Of a stretch of DNA of 64,000 nucleotides, positions 16,711 through 24,867 are shown one piece after another. Numbering within the stretch: position 1 is the stretch's first letter; the number at the start of each line of letters is the position of its first letter. The notes beneath the pieces were generated by a model. That model searched no databases and was not told the origin of the DNA. It was given only the letters and a program-made list of their open reading frames with translations. The stretch is from Alcaligenaceae bacterium SAGV5 (GTDB lineage Bacteria; Pseudomonadota; Gammaproteobacteria; Burkholderiales; Burkholderiaceae_B): positions 2,108,001 to 2,172,000 of the forward strand of contig SPDP01000001.1 of assembly GCA_009360345.1 (NCBI GenBank), given 5' to 3'. The position numbers and the translations under genes are program-made.

Positions 16711-18800
16711 AGATCCGTGATGCGTGATTCGTTGGCGCCGGAGTACAGATCGATCACGCGGCAGTCGCCGCACATTTTCAAGCGTTCCTGGCCCGCGCCC
16801 TGGAACATGGGGTGGCCGCCCAGCCGGGCCTGCATGGCCTCGATCGCTTTCTGCGTGCCGAAGGGTTTGTGGCAGCGCACGCAGTGATAAGGCTGCGTTT
16901 CGTTCAGCACGCGGGCCTGGGCGCGTTCGGGCGCGAGCAGCAGGCGCGGCGCGAGGGCCAGCGCGTTCTCGGGACAGGTTTCGACGCACAGCCCGCATTG
17001 CACGCAGTTCTTTTCCAGGAAGCGCAGTTGGGGCGCCTCGGGGTTATCGAGCAGGGCGCTGGACGGACAGGCGCCCACGCAACTCATGCACAGCGTACAG
17101 GCGTCCTTGTCGATGACCAGGCCGCCGATGGGCGAGCCGCTGCCCGGCGGGCCGCCGGGCAGGGCGATTTCGTTCCGCGCGGCCGGGGCGTGGGTGATCA
17201 GGTGGTCCAGCGCGAGGTCCAGCGTGCTGCGCTTCTCGCGGACCATGGCGAAGCGTGCAGGCACGGCCGGCACGCCGGGGCGGCGTGCCGCGAGTTCGCG
17301 CAGCGCCGTGTCCAGCGCCTGCGGCGACTCGGGGCGCAGCAGGTGCAGGTGCGGTCCCGCGTAACCCAGGCCGTCGAGGATGGCCTGGCCCACCGCGAGT
17401 TGCGCGGCCAGGTTGTCCAGGTATTGCGGCGCCTCTTCGGCCGTGGCCAGAATGGCGACCTGCGAGGCGCCCAGCGCGATGGCGCCCAGCCAGGCCTCCA
17501 GGCCGAGGCTGGCGGTATGCCAGACGCCCAGCGGGATGACGTTGGCCGGTACGCCCTGGAGCCGGTCCAGGCTGGCCTCGCGTCCCAGGCGCTCGATCAT
17601 CGCGCGTCCGGCCTCCTGGCTGTGCACCAGCACGACGGGGGCCTGGCCGCCCGCCCGCGCGTAGGTGGACAGCAGTGTGCGCACGGTCGCGCCCTGGTCC
17701 GTCATGCGCGGGTAGGCATAGGTGATCGCGCCGGTCGGGCACGCGGTCGTACAGGCGCCGCAGCCCACGCAGAGATTGGGATTGACCTTGATCTGCTGGT
17801 GCGCCTTGTCGCTGTCGATGGCGTGGGCCGAGCAGATGTCGACGCAGGCGCGGCAGCCGATCGTGTCGTTGCGGCTGTGCGCGCACAGCGACTGCTTGTA
17901 GTCGAAGAACTTGGGTTTCTCGAATTCCCCGACCATGTCGCGCAGCCGCAGCAGCGGCGCGGGATCGGCACCGTTCCAGGAGAAATAGCCCTGCGGCGGG
18001 GCGTGCTGCGCGAACAGCGTGCGGCCGCCCAGCTCCAGGACCAGGTCGAAGCGCGCCTCCTGGCGTTCCGGGGCGCGGGCGAAATCGATCGCGCCCGCGG
18101 TCGTACAGGATGCCACGCAGGCACGGTGGTCGCGGCAGCGGCCGGGGTCGATCTGGTAGTCGAGGCCGATCGCGCCTTCGGGACACGCGGCAATACAGGC
18201 ATTGCAGCGCGTGCACAGGTCCAGGTCGATGGGATTGTCCTGCACCCACGCCAGATCGAACGCGCCCAGCCAGCCTTGCAGCGATTCCAGGCGGCCCGCG
18301 AGCACGGGATGGAGGCGCTCCTGGGTGGCGCCCGCCGCGCCGGGGCCACGCGCGAAGATCGTGACCTCGAGCGTGTCGTCCAGCATGGAGGCGGCGCGTT
18401 CGGCCTCGTCGAGCGGGCCGACGATGAGCAGGCGTCCGGCGCTGCGATAGGTGACGGTGGGGACCGGTTCCGGGTCGGCCAGCCTCGCGGCCGCCAGCAG
18501 CGCGGCCAGCTTGGGCATGGCCTTCGAGGCGTCGCGGCTCCAGCCGCCTGTTTCACGGATGTTGACGAAGCGCACCGGGGCGACGGCGCCTTCGGTGTGT
18601 TCGCCGATCTGCGCGAACAGGCGTTTTTCCTGCGTACAGGCGACGATGACGGGCGCGGTGCCCGTGACCGCCCGCTGGAAGTCGCCGGCTTCGTGGCGGC
18701 AGAGCGTGGAGTGCAAAGCCAGCTTTTCGTCCAGTGCCGCGCCGAGCGAGTCGGCGTCCAGGGGCATGGTCTTGTTGCAGTCGCAGATCAGTGTAGGCAT
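16707..18800 (-). CDS. Large polyferredoxin of the formate dehydrogenase locus
   Basis: A 697-residue cytoplasmic-type iron-sulfur protein without signal peptide. Clusters are predicted from CTRCNACIAACP (196-207) with CRDHRACVASC (222-232), from CRACVDIC (316-323), CVGCGACTTACP (344-355), CTLCMSCVGACP (568-579) and CVQCGLCVETCP (599-610). A pair of CxxC motifs at 640-643 and 677-680 may bind another metal. Residues about 385-480, between the ferredoxin modules, have no cysteines; they resemble MvhD/HdrA-associated domains, but this is a weak inference. Homologues are common in betaproteobacterial fdh loci. The role may be an electron route or assembly; it is not established. Confidence 0.85.
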   Translation of the reverse strand: MPTLICDCNKTMPLDADSLGAALDEKLALHSTLCRHEAGDFQRAVTGTAPVIVACTQEKRLFAQIGEHTEGAVAPVRFVNIRETGGWSRDASKAMPKLAALLAAARLADPEPVPTVTYRSAGRLLIVGPLDEAERAASMLDDTLEVTIFARGPGAAGATQERLHPVLAGRLESLQGWLGAFDLAWVQDNPIDLDLCTRCNACIAACPEGAIGLDYQIDPGRCRDHRACVASCTTAGAIDFARAPERQEARFDLVLELGGRTLFAQHAPPQGYFSWNGADPAPLLRLRDMVGEFEKPKFFDYKQSLCAHSRNDTIGCRACVDICSAHAIDSDKAHQQIKVNPNLCVGCGACTTACPTGAITYAYPRMTDQGATVRTLLSTYARAGGQAPVVLVHSQEAGRAMIERLGREASLDRLQGVPANVIPLGVWHTASLGLEAWLGAIALGASQVAILATAEEAPQYLDNLAAQLAVGQAILDGLGYAGPHLHLLRPESPQALDTALRELAARRPGVPAVPARFAMVREKRSTLDLALDHLITHAPAARNEIALPGGPPGSGSPIGGLVIDKDACTLCMSCVGACPSSALLDNPEAPQLRFLEKNCVQCGLCVETCPENALALAPRLLLAPERAQARVLNETQPYHCVRCHKPFGTQKAIEAMQARLGGHPMFQGAGQERLKMCGDCRVIDLYSGANESRITDL

Positions 18801-18820
18801 GGGCGCTCTGAAGAGCCCGG

Positions 18821-19483
18821 CTACCTGGGGGATTCGGGCTCGGGAAAGTCGAAATGCGTCTGGCCGTCGCTGGGCGTCTGGCCTGTGGATGCGCCAGACT
18901 CTAGCACGGATCCCCCGGCGTCATCACCGGTCGCGGCCTCGTTCGCGGGCCGGGCCGGGCCGGAGGGATCATCGCCGGACCGCGGAGCGGGATCGTCCTG
19001 GACCAGGGCCAGGACGCGCGCGCTGACCATCTGCCTGAGCGTGGACTCGGGCAGTTTCTCGGGCGAAGAGTAGTCGTCGATGTAGACGTCCAGCCCGTCC
19101 ATGATGTTGTAGTGCGGGTCGGAAAAAAGCTTCTTCAGCGCCGCCAGCTTGACATCGGGCTCGACCGCGGGCTGCATGAAGGCGGAGAAGTCCGAGTCGT
19201 GCGTCAAGGTTGCCAGGTCCTCCCGGGTCGGGGCCGGCGGGGACTGTGCCACGAGGCCGGTATTCTGGCGCGGATCGGCCGCGCGGGAAGAGGCTTCGCT
19301 GTCCGCCGGGCCGTTCGTATCCGGGGGCGGCGCGGCAGGCGGGCTTGCCGGGTGGCCGGCCTCGTCCGCGATCGGCTTGGCGACGACGGGGTCGGCGTCG
19401 ACGTCGCGCTCGTCCGCGCTTGCCCGGGACCGGGCCTTGCGCCGCGACCAGCGGCCGAGGAAGCCTGCGTTCTCGTCGCTCAT
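18821..19483 (-). CDS. DUF3306-family protein
   Basis: A 220-residue protein matching DUF3306: N-terminal FLGRWSRRK, a long disordered Ala/Pro/Asp-rich region (about 20-90), and the conserved core DFSAFMQPAVEPDVKLAALKKLFSD with HYNIMDGLDVYIDDYS. Genes of this family regularly sit beside DUF3305 and formate dehydrogenase genes; the function is unknown. Its ATG overlaps the DUF3305 stop codon (ATGA). Confidence 0.88.
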   Translation of the reverse strand: MSDENAGFLGRWSRRKARSRASADERDVDADPVVAKPIADEAGHPASPPAAPPPDTNGPADSEASSRAADPRQNTGLVAQSPPAPTREDLATLTHDSDFSAFMQPAVEPDVKLAALKKLFSDPHYNIMDGLDVYIDDYSSPEKLPESTLRQMVSARVLALVQDDPAPRSGDDPSGPARPANEAATGDDAGGSVLESGASTGQTPSDGQTHFDFPEPESPR

Positions 19484-20037
19484 GGCTCTTCGGTGTTCTT
19501 GCGCCTGCCGGTGCTGACCGAAGCCGGGTTGCCGAAGCGGTCTTGCAGCGGCTCGAAACTGACGGGGCGCCGCCTGCGCTTGGGCTCGGCCACGTAATGC
19601 TCGGCCACGAAGGCCTGCAGCCATCCCGCGATATCGGCGGGGGCGGGTACCTGTTCGACGGTTTCCTGCGCGTCCAGCAGCCGGCCCGCATGGTAGTAGC
19701 TGAGCGTGACCAGTTCGGGCCGGGCCAGCGGCTCGTCGCTCAGGCCCGGCGTTTCCTCCATGCGCCACATCACGAACCAGCAGGGCGCCTCGGTCGTGGC
19801 GTTCAGGTAGTAACCCTCGGCGTCATCCTTGAACAGCTCGACCACGAAGCCGGGATGCAGCCACAACTCGCCGTCCGCATCCTGGCGCAGCAGGTGGGGC
19901 GTGCCGCCGAACGCCGGCTCGTCGGCGACAACGTCCGCCAGGGTCCACCGCCAGGGCTGCCACCGGCTCATCGGGCCATGGACGCGCTCCTTGCGCATGA
20001 TCACGGCGACGTCGATGCGGGGAGCCTGGCTGGTCAT
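19480..20037 (-). CDS. DUF3305-family protein
   Basis: A 185-residue protein matching DUF3305: VAVIMRKERVHGPMSRWQPW near the start, then LHPGFVVELFKDDAEGYYLN and CWFVMWRMEE. No signal peptide or membrane segment is visible, and the C-terminus is basic (RRRR, GRRK). It is translationally coupled to DUF3306 and lies 12 bases after apbC. Its constant company with fdh genes suggests a role in enzyme maturation, but no biochemical function is known to me. Confidence 0.88.
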   Translation of the reverse strand: MTSQAPRIDVAVIMRKERVHGPMSRWQPWRWTLADVVADEPAFGGTPHLLRQDADGELWLHPGFVVELFKDDAEGYYLNATTEAPCWFVMWRMEETPGLSDEPLARPELVTLSYYHAGRLLDAQETVEQVPAPADIAGWLQAFVAEHYVAEPKRRRRPVSFEPLQDRFGNPASVSTGRRKNTEEP

Positions 20038-20049
20038 GGCGGCCTCGCG

Positions 20050-21138
20050 TCAGGAGTCGGCGCTGATGGAAATGGTGGGGAACTTGGACGAGAAGTCCTT
20101 GTTCCGGGCGGCGACGGCGACCGCCACCTGGCGCGCGACGGTCTTGTACAGGCCGGCGATCTCGCCGTCGGGGTCGGCCACCACGGAAGGCTTGCCGCTG
20201 TCGGCCTGCAGCCGGATATTGATGTCCAGCGGCAGCGCGCCCAGATAGGGCGTGTCGTATTCGGCGGCCATCCTCTTGCCGCCCTCGGCGCCGAAGATGT
20301 GTTCGACGTGCCCGCACTGGCTGCATACGTGCACGGCCATGTTCTCGACCACGCCCAGGATGGGCACGCCCACCTTCTCGAACATCTTGATGCCCTTGCG
20401 CGCGTCCAGCAACGCGATGTCCTGCGGCGTGGTGACGATGACGGCGCCGGTCATGGGGACGCGCTGGCTGAGCGTGAGCTGGATGTCGCCGGTGCCCGGA
20501 GGCATGTCGACGATCAGGTAGTCGAGGTCTTTCCAGTTGGTCTGCCGCAGCAGTTGTTCGAGCGCCTGTACCGCCATGGGGCCGCGCCAGATCATGGCCT
20601 CGTCGTGGGCGACCAGGAAGCCGATGGACATGACCTGCACGCCGTAGTTTTCGAGCGGCTCCATGGTCTTGCCGTCGTCGCTGACGGGGCGCGCGTCGAT
20701 GCCCATCATGAGCGGCTGGCTGGGGCCGTAGATGTCGGCGTCGAGCAGGCCGACACGCGCGCCCTCGGCCGCCAGGGCCAGGGCCAGGTTGACCGCCGTG
20801 GTGCTCTTGCCCACGCCGCCCTTGCCCGAGGCGACGGCGACGATGTTCTTGACGCCCTGCAGCAGCGGCACGCCGCGCTGGACCGCGTGGGCGATGATCT
20901 CGCTGCGCACGTTGGCGCTGACGTTGGCGATGCCGGGCACGGTCCGGGCCGCCGCGATCAGCGCGCTGCGCAGGGCGGGGATCTGGCTCTTGGCCGGGTA
21001 GCCGAGCAGGACGTCGAACGAGACATCGCCGCCGTGGATCTCGACGTTCCTGATCGACCGGGTCGAGACGAAGTCTTTGCCGGTATTGGGATCGACGACG
21101 GTTTGCAGGGCCTGGAGCAGGGATTCGGAAGTGGCCAT
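20050..21138 (-). CDS. apbC: Iron-sulfur cluster carrier protein ApbC (Mrp)
   Basis: A 362-residue P-loop protein of the Mrp/NBP35 family, which carries [4Fe-4S] clusters to apo-proteins. It has an N-terminal FSCA (DUF59) domain (about 1-80), the deviant Walker A GKGGVGKST (105-113) and a C-terminal CSQC pair for the shared cluster between monomers. It is the first gene of the minus-strand run leading into the fdh locus, which contains many Fe-S clusters. The divergent neighbour is mobA. Confidence 0.95.
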   Translation of the reverse strand: MATSESLLQALQTVVDPNTGKDFVSTRSIRNVEIHGGDVSFDVLLGYPAKSQIPALRSALIAAARTVPGIANVSANVRSEIIAHAVQRGVPLLQGVKNIVAVASGKGGVGKSTTAVNLALALAAEGARVGLLDADIYGPSQPLMMGIDARPVSDDGKTMEPLENYGVQVMSIGFLVAHDEAMIWRGPMAVQALEQLLRQTNWKDLDYLIVDMPPGTGDIQLTLSQRVPMTGAVIVTTPQDIALLDARKGIKMFEKVGVPILGVVENMAVHVCSQCGHVEHIFGAEGGKRMAAEYDTPYLGALPLDINIRLQADSGKPSVVADPDGEIAGLYKTVARQVAVAVAARNKDFSSKFPTISISADS

Positions 21139-21251
21139 GGGAAGGGGGCGGGCTCATGAGTGGGAGGCTGCGTGTCGCAGGCCGATAGGGGATATTAGAC
21201 CACCAGCCGCGGACGGCGAAATCCACGGGCGCCTCGTCTATACTCAGCCGC

Positions 21252-21839
21252 ATGATCGACAAGGACTCCATTACCGGTTTGATCCTGGCGGGTGGGCGCG
21301 GCAGCCGCATGGGCGGCGTCGACAAGGGCCTGCAGAACTACCAGGGTATTCCGATGGCCATGCATGCGCTGCTCAGGCTGGGACCCCAGGTGGGGCAGGT
21401 CCTGATCAACGCCAATCGCAATCTGGCGGCCTACGAATCCATGGGCGTGCCGGTGTGGCCCGATGCGCTTTCCGACTACGCGGGGCCGCTGGCCGGATTT
21501 CTGACCGGGCTCGAGCGTTGCGAGACCGATTACCTGGTCACGGTGCCCTGCGATACCCCCAAGTTTCCCGAGGACCTCGTCGCCCGGCTGGCCGGCGGGT
21601 TGGAGGCGGCCGGTGCCGAGATCGCCATGGTGGCCACCCGCGCGGACGGCGCCGTGCGCACCCAGCCGGTGTTCTGCCTGCTGCGGGCGGAACTGCTGGA
21701 CAGCCTCGTGGCGTTCACCGCCGCGGGCGGCCGCAAGATCGACAAGTGGACCGCCACCCACCGCTGTGTCGAGGTCTTTTTCGACGACCCCGCGGCTTTC
21801 GCGGGAGCCAATACGCTCGCCGAATTGCAGCAGCTCTGA
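21252..21839 (+). CDS. mobA: Molybdenum cofactor guanylyltransferase MobA
   Basis: A 195-residue enzyme that joins GMP from GTP to Mo-molybdopterin, making the guanine dinucleotide form needed by FdhA. The nucleotide-binding N-terminus [19 protein letters not shown] is diagnostic. Further family signs are [12 protein letters not shown] and [14 protein letters not shown]. It is divergent from apbC and begins the mobA-moeA-mobB operon; moeA starts four bases after its stop. Confidence 0.95.
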   Translation: MIDKDSITGLILAGGRGSRMGGVDKGLQNYQGIPMAMHALLRLGPQVGQVLINANRNLAAYESMGVPVWPDALSDYAGPLAGFLTGLERCETDYLVTVPCDTPKFPEDLVARLAGGLEAAGAEIAMVATRADGAVRTQPVFCLLRAELLDSLVAFTAAGGRKIDKWTATHRCVEVFFDDPAAFAGANTLAELQQL

Positions 21840-21843
21840 TGCC

Positions 21844-23136
21844 ATGAACGACAAGTCCGCTCCTTCGCTAGAAGAAATCTCGTCCTGTGTCAGCGGCTAC
21901 GATCCGAACGCGCTGCCGGTCGAGCAGGCCCGTGAATTCATCGCCCGGCTCGTGCCGTCCGTGGAAGGCGTCGAGATGCTGGCGCTGCGTTCCGCGCTGG
22001 GGCGCGTGCTGGCGCGCGACATCGTCTCCGGCATCGACGTGCCGGCGCACGACAACTCGGCCATGGACGGGTACGCGTTCTATGGCTCCGACCTGGCCGC
22101 GGGCCGTGACACGGAGCTGAAGGTCGTCGGCAGCGGCCTGGCCGGCAACGGTTTCACGGGCAGCGTCGCCTCCGGGCAGTGCGTGCGCATCATGACCGGG
22201 GCCACCATGCCCGACGGACTCGATACCGTGATTCCCCAGGAGTTCGTCCGGCAGGATGGCGATCGCGTCGTCGTGCCCGCGGGGGCGGTCAAGACCGGCG
22301 AGAATCGCCGGCTGGCGGGCGAGGACCTGGCCCGGGGCGACGTGGCCCTGTCGGCCGGCCGCGTGCTGCGCCCGGCGGACCTGGGCATGCTGGCCTCGCT
22401 CGGCCGGGCCGAGGTGCCGGTCTGGCGCCGCCTGCGCGTGGCGTTCTTCTCCACCGGCAGCGAATTGCGCTCGATCGGCGAACCGCTCGATCCGGGCTGC
22501 GTGTACGACAGCAACCGCTACACGTTGTGGGGCATGCTCCAGCGGTTGGGCGTCGACGTGCTCGACATGGGCGTGGTGCACGACGATCCGCAGGCACTCG
22601 AGTCGGCGTTCCGCGATGCCGCCGCGCAGGCCGACGTGGTCATCACGTCGGGCGGCGTGAGCGTGGGCGAGGCTGACTACACCAAGGCCATCATGGCCAA
22701 GCTCGGCGACGTGCTGTTCTGGCGCATTGCCATGCGCCCCGGCCGCCCCATGGCCATCGGCCGCATCGCCACCGGCGGGCGCAGCGCCATCCTGTTCGGC
22801 CTGCCCGGCAATCCCGTGGCGGTGATGGTGACCTTCTATGCCCTGGTGCGCGACGCCCTGCTGGCCATGGCCGGCGCGCCGGCCCAGCCGTTGCCGATGC
22901 TGCGCGCGGCCAGCGTGGGCGCCATTCGCAAGAAGCCGGGGCGTACCGAGTACCAGCGGGGCATCGTCACGCCCGCCGCGGGCGGCGGCTGGGAAGTGCG
23001 GATCACCGGATCACAGGGGTCGGGCATCCTGCGCAGCATGAGCCAGGCCAACGGCCTCGTCGTGCTGGGGCACGGCCAGGGCAACGTGGCGGCCGGCGAA
23101 CTGGTCGACGTCCTGCCTTTCGACGGGCTGATCTGA
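21844..23136 (+). CDS. moeA: Molybdopterin molybdenumtransferase MoeA
   Basis: A 430-residue MoeA that inserts molybdate (or tungstate) into adenylated molybdopterin. Motifs: AHDNSAMDGYAF near residue 70, CVRIMTGATMPDGLDTVIPQE in domain III, and the TSGGVSVGEADY and GLPGNPVAV loops of the MogA-like domain. Start ATG at 21844. It overlaps mobB by one base (TGATG), so expression of the three cofactor genes is coupled. Confidence 0.95.
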   Translation: MNDKSAPSLEEISSCVSGYDPNALPVEQAREFIARLVPSVEGVEMLALRSALGRVLARDIVSGIDVPAHDNSAMDGYAFYGSDLAAGRDTELKVVGSGLAGNGFTGSVASGQCVRIMTGATMPDGLDTVIPQEFVRQDGDRVVVPAGAVKTGENRRLAGEDLARGDVALSAGRVLRPADLGMLASLGRAEVPVWRRLRVAFFSTGSELRSIGEPLDPGCVYDSNRYTLWGMLQRLGVDVLDMGVVHDDPQALESAFRDAAAQADVVITSGGVSVGEADYTKAIMAKLGDVLFWRIAMRPGRPMAIGRIATGGRSAILFGLPGNPVAVMVTFYALVRDALLAMAGAPAQPLPMLRAASVGAIRKKPGRTEYQRGIVTPAAGGGWEVRITGSQGSGILRSMSQANGLVVLGHGQGNVAAGELVDVLPFDGLI

Positions 23137-23663
23137 TGACGCGCGTCCTGGGGCTGGCAGGCTGGAGCGGAGCCGGCAAGACCACGCTGCTGACGAGATT
23201 GATTCCCGCGCTGCGGGAAAAGGGCCATAGCGTGTCGACGCTCAAGCACGCGCATCATTCGTTCGACATCGACAAGCCGGGCAAGGATTCCCACCGCCAC
23301 CGGGAGGCCGGCGCCGGGGAAGTCCTGATCGCCTCGGGCAGCCGCTGGGCGTTGATGCACGAGCTGAGGGGGGCGCCCGAGCCTCGCCTGGGTGAACTGC
23401 TGCACCGGTTTTCGCCGGTCGACTTCATCCTGGTCGAGGGCTTCAAGCGCGATCCGCACGTCAAGATCGAGATCCACCGGTCCGCCAACGGCAAGCCCTG
23501 GCTGTATCCCGACGACGCCAGCATAGGCGCCATCGTCAGCGACGTGCCGCCCACCGGCGCATCGTTGCCCTTCGTGGACCTCGACGACCTGCCCGGCATC
23601 GCCAACCTGGTCGTGGACCTGGCCTGGCCCCTGGACCGCACCCTGGCCGCCCTGAGCGCTTAA
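23136..23663 (+). CDS. mobB: Molybdopterin-guanine dinucleotide biosynthesis adapter MobB
   Basis: A 175-residue P-loop GTP-binding protein (GWSGAGKTTL at the N-terminus, then STLKHAHHSFDIDKPGKDS) that assists MobA. Conserved FILVEGFKRDPHVKIEIHR is typical of MobB. It ends the mobA-moeA-mobB operon and is followed by an intergenic repeat element. Confidence 0.94.
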   Translation: MTRVLGLAGWSGAGKTTLLTRLIPALREKGHSVSTLKHAHHSFDIDKPGKDSHRHREAGAGEVLIASGSRWALMHELRGAPEPRLGELLHRFSPVDFILVEGFKRDPHVKIEIHRSANGKPWLYPDDASIGAIVSDVPPTGASLPFVDLDDLPGIANLVVDLAWPLDRTLAALSA

Positions 23664-23700
23664 TAGACCACCGTCTACCCGCCTGTCGGTTGCCCGGGCA

Positions 23701-23813
23701 CCGCGGATCCGGCTTTGCCGGTCCGAAGGCGCCGCCCCCTTGAGGGGGAGCGGCCAAAGGCCGCCCGGGGGTGGGCTTCCCTTCCGGTCCGAAGGCGCCG
23801 CTCCCTGGGGGGG
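23701..23813. repeat. Intergenic palindromic repeat, copy A (partly duplicated)
   Basis: The region holds the 20-base core GGATCCGGC-TTT-GCCGGTCC-type palindrome at 23705-23724, then a CCCCCT/GGGGG hairpin. The segment CCGGTCCGAAGGCGCCGC recurs at 23718 and 23784, so the unit is partly duplicated. Related copies lie at 34764, 44257 and 63917 in this window, all between genes. Confidence 0.75.
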
Positions 23814-24716
23814 CTACCCCAGTCGTTTTATCAGCGACGACGTGTCCCAGCGGCTGCCGCCCATCTGCTGCACGTCGGCATAGAACTGGTCGACCAGGGC
23901 CGTGACGGGAAGCCGGGCGCCGTTGCCGCGGCTTTCGTCCAGTACCAGGCCCAGGTCCTTGCGCATCCAGTCCACCGCGAAACCGAAATCGAACTGGCCG
24001 TCCACCATGGTCGCGCCGCGGTTTTCCATCTGCCAGCTCTGCGCCGCGCCCTTGGAAATCACTTCCAGGACGAGCTTCATGTCCAGCCCGGCCTTCTGGC
24101 CGAACGCGATTCCCTCGGACAGGCCCTGCACCAGGCCGGCGATGCAGATCTGGTTGACCATCTTGGCCAGTTGGCCGGAGCCGGATCCGCCGAGCAGGGT
24201 GACCGCCCGCGCATAGGCCAGCGCGATTGGCTTCATGCGCTCGAACGCCGCGCCGTCGCCGCCGCACATGACCGTGAGCACGCCGTTGACCGCGCCGGCC
24301 TGGCCGCCCGAGACCGGGGCATCGATGAAGGCGATTTCCTGGTCCTGGGCCGCGGCGGACAGTTCGCGCGCGACCTTGGCCGAGGCCGTGGTGTGGTCGA
24401 TCAGCAGCGCGCCGGGTTTCATGCCGGCCAGGGCGCCGTCCGCGCCCAGCACGACGCTGCGCAGGTCGTCATCGTTGCCGACGCAGAGGAAGACCATGTC
24501 CGCGTCCTGGGCGGCCTCGCGCGGCGTCGGCGCGTGGCTGCCGCCGAACTCCTGCACCCAGTCCCGCGCCTTGGAGGGCGTGCGGTTGTAGACCCGGACG
24601 GTGTGCCCGGCCTGGGCCAGGTGCCCGGCCATGGGAAAGCCCATGACGCCCAGGCCGATGAAGGTGACGTTGAGCGGGGAAACGCTGTCGTAGGTTTTGG
24701 GGCCGATCGATGCCAT
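23814..24716 (-). CDS. NAD(P)-dependent beta-hydroxyacid dehydrogenase (3-hydroxyisobutyrate dehydrogenase type)
   Basis: A 300-residue member of the 3-hydroxyisobutyrate/tartronate semialdehyde reductase family. Rossmann motif FIGLGVMGFPMAGHL; substrate motif FIDAPVSGGQAGAVNG; the catalytic lysine is in GGSGSGQLAKMVNQI. It has a few extra N-terminal residues before the Rossmann fold. A ribosome-binding site (GGAGA) supports the ATG at 24716. The substrate among the family's small beta-hydroxyacids cannot be assigned. It lies downstream of tctBA but is separated from it by a strong terminator. Confidence 0.92.
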   Translation of the reverse strand: MASIGPKTYDSVSPLNVTFIGLGVMGFPMAGHLAQAGHTVRVYNRTPSKARDWVQEFGGSHAPTPREAAQDADMVFLCVGNDDDLRSVVLGADGALAGMKPGALLIDHTTASAKVARELSAAAQDQEIAFIDAPVSGGQAGAVNGVLTVMCGGDGAAFERMKPIALAYARAVTLLGGSGSGQLAKMVNQICIAGLVQGLSEGIAFGQKAGLDMKLVLEVISKGAAQSWQMENRGATMVDGQFDFGFAVDWMRKDLGLVLDESRGNGARLPVTALVDQFYADVQQMGGSRWDTSSLIKRLG

Positions 24717-24805
24717 GCTGATTCTCCATTGCCAGGGGCAAGTGTATAGCGTCGCGGATGTCTGTTTACGGCGGAACCGCGGGGCGGCCGATGTCCGGGC
24801 CACAG

Positions 24806-24841
24806 GCAAGAAAAAAGCGCCCGAAGGCGCTTTTTTCTTGC
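24806..24841 (-). terminator. Strong bidirectional terminator after tctA
   Basis: A near-perfect hairpin (GCAAGAAAAAAGCGCC / GGCGCTTTTTTCTTGC, loop CGAA) gives T tracts on both strands. It ends the tctB-tctA transcript before the downstream dehydrogenase gene. Confidence 0.88.
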
Positions 24842-24867
24842 CGCCGCCGAAGCGGCGGGCATCTTCA

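Noticed and set aside
16812-19073. A 753-codon plus-strand open frame opposite the polyferredoxin gene
   Set aside because: Antisense to clear ferredoxin motifs on the minus strand and compositionally biased.
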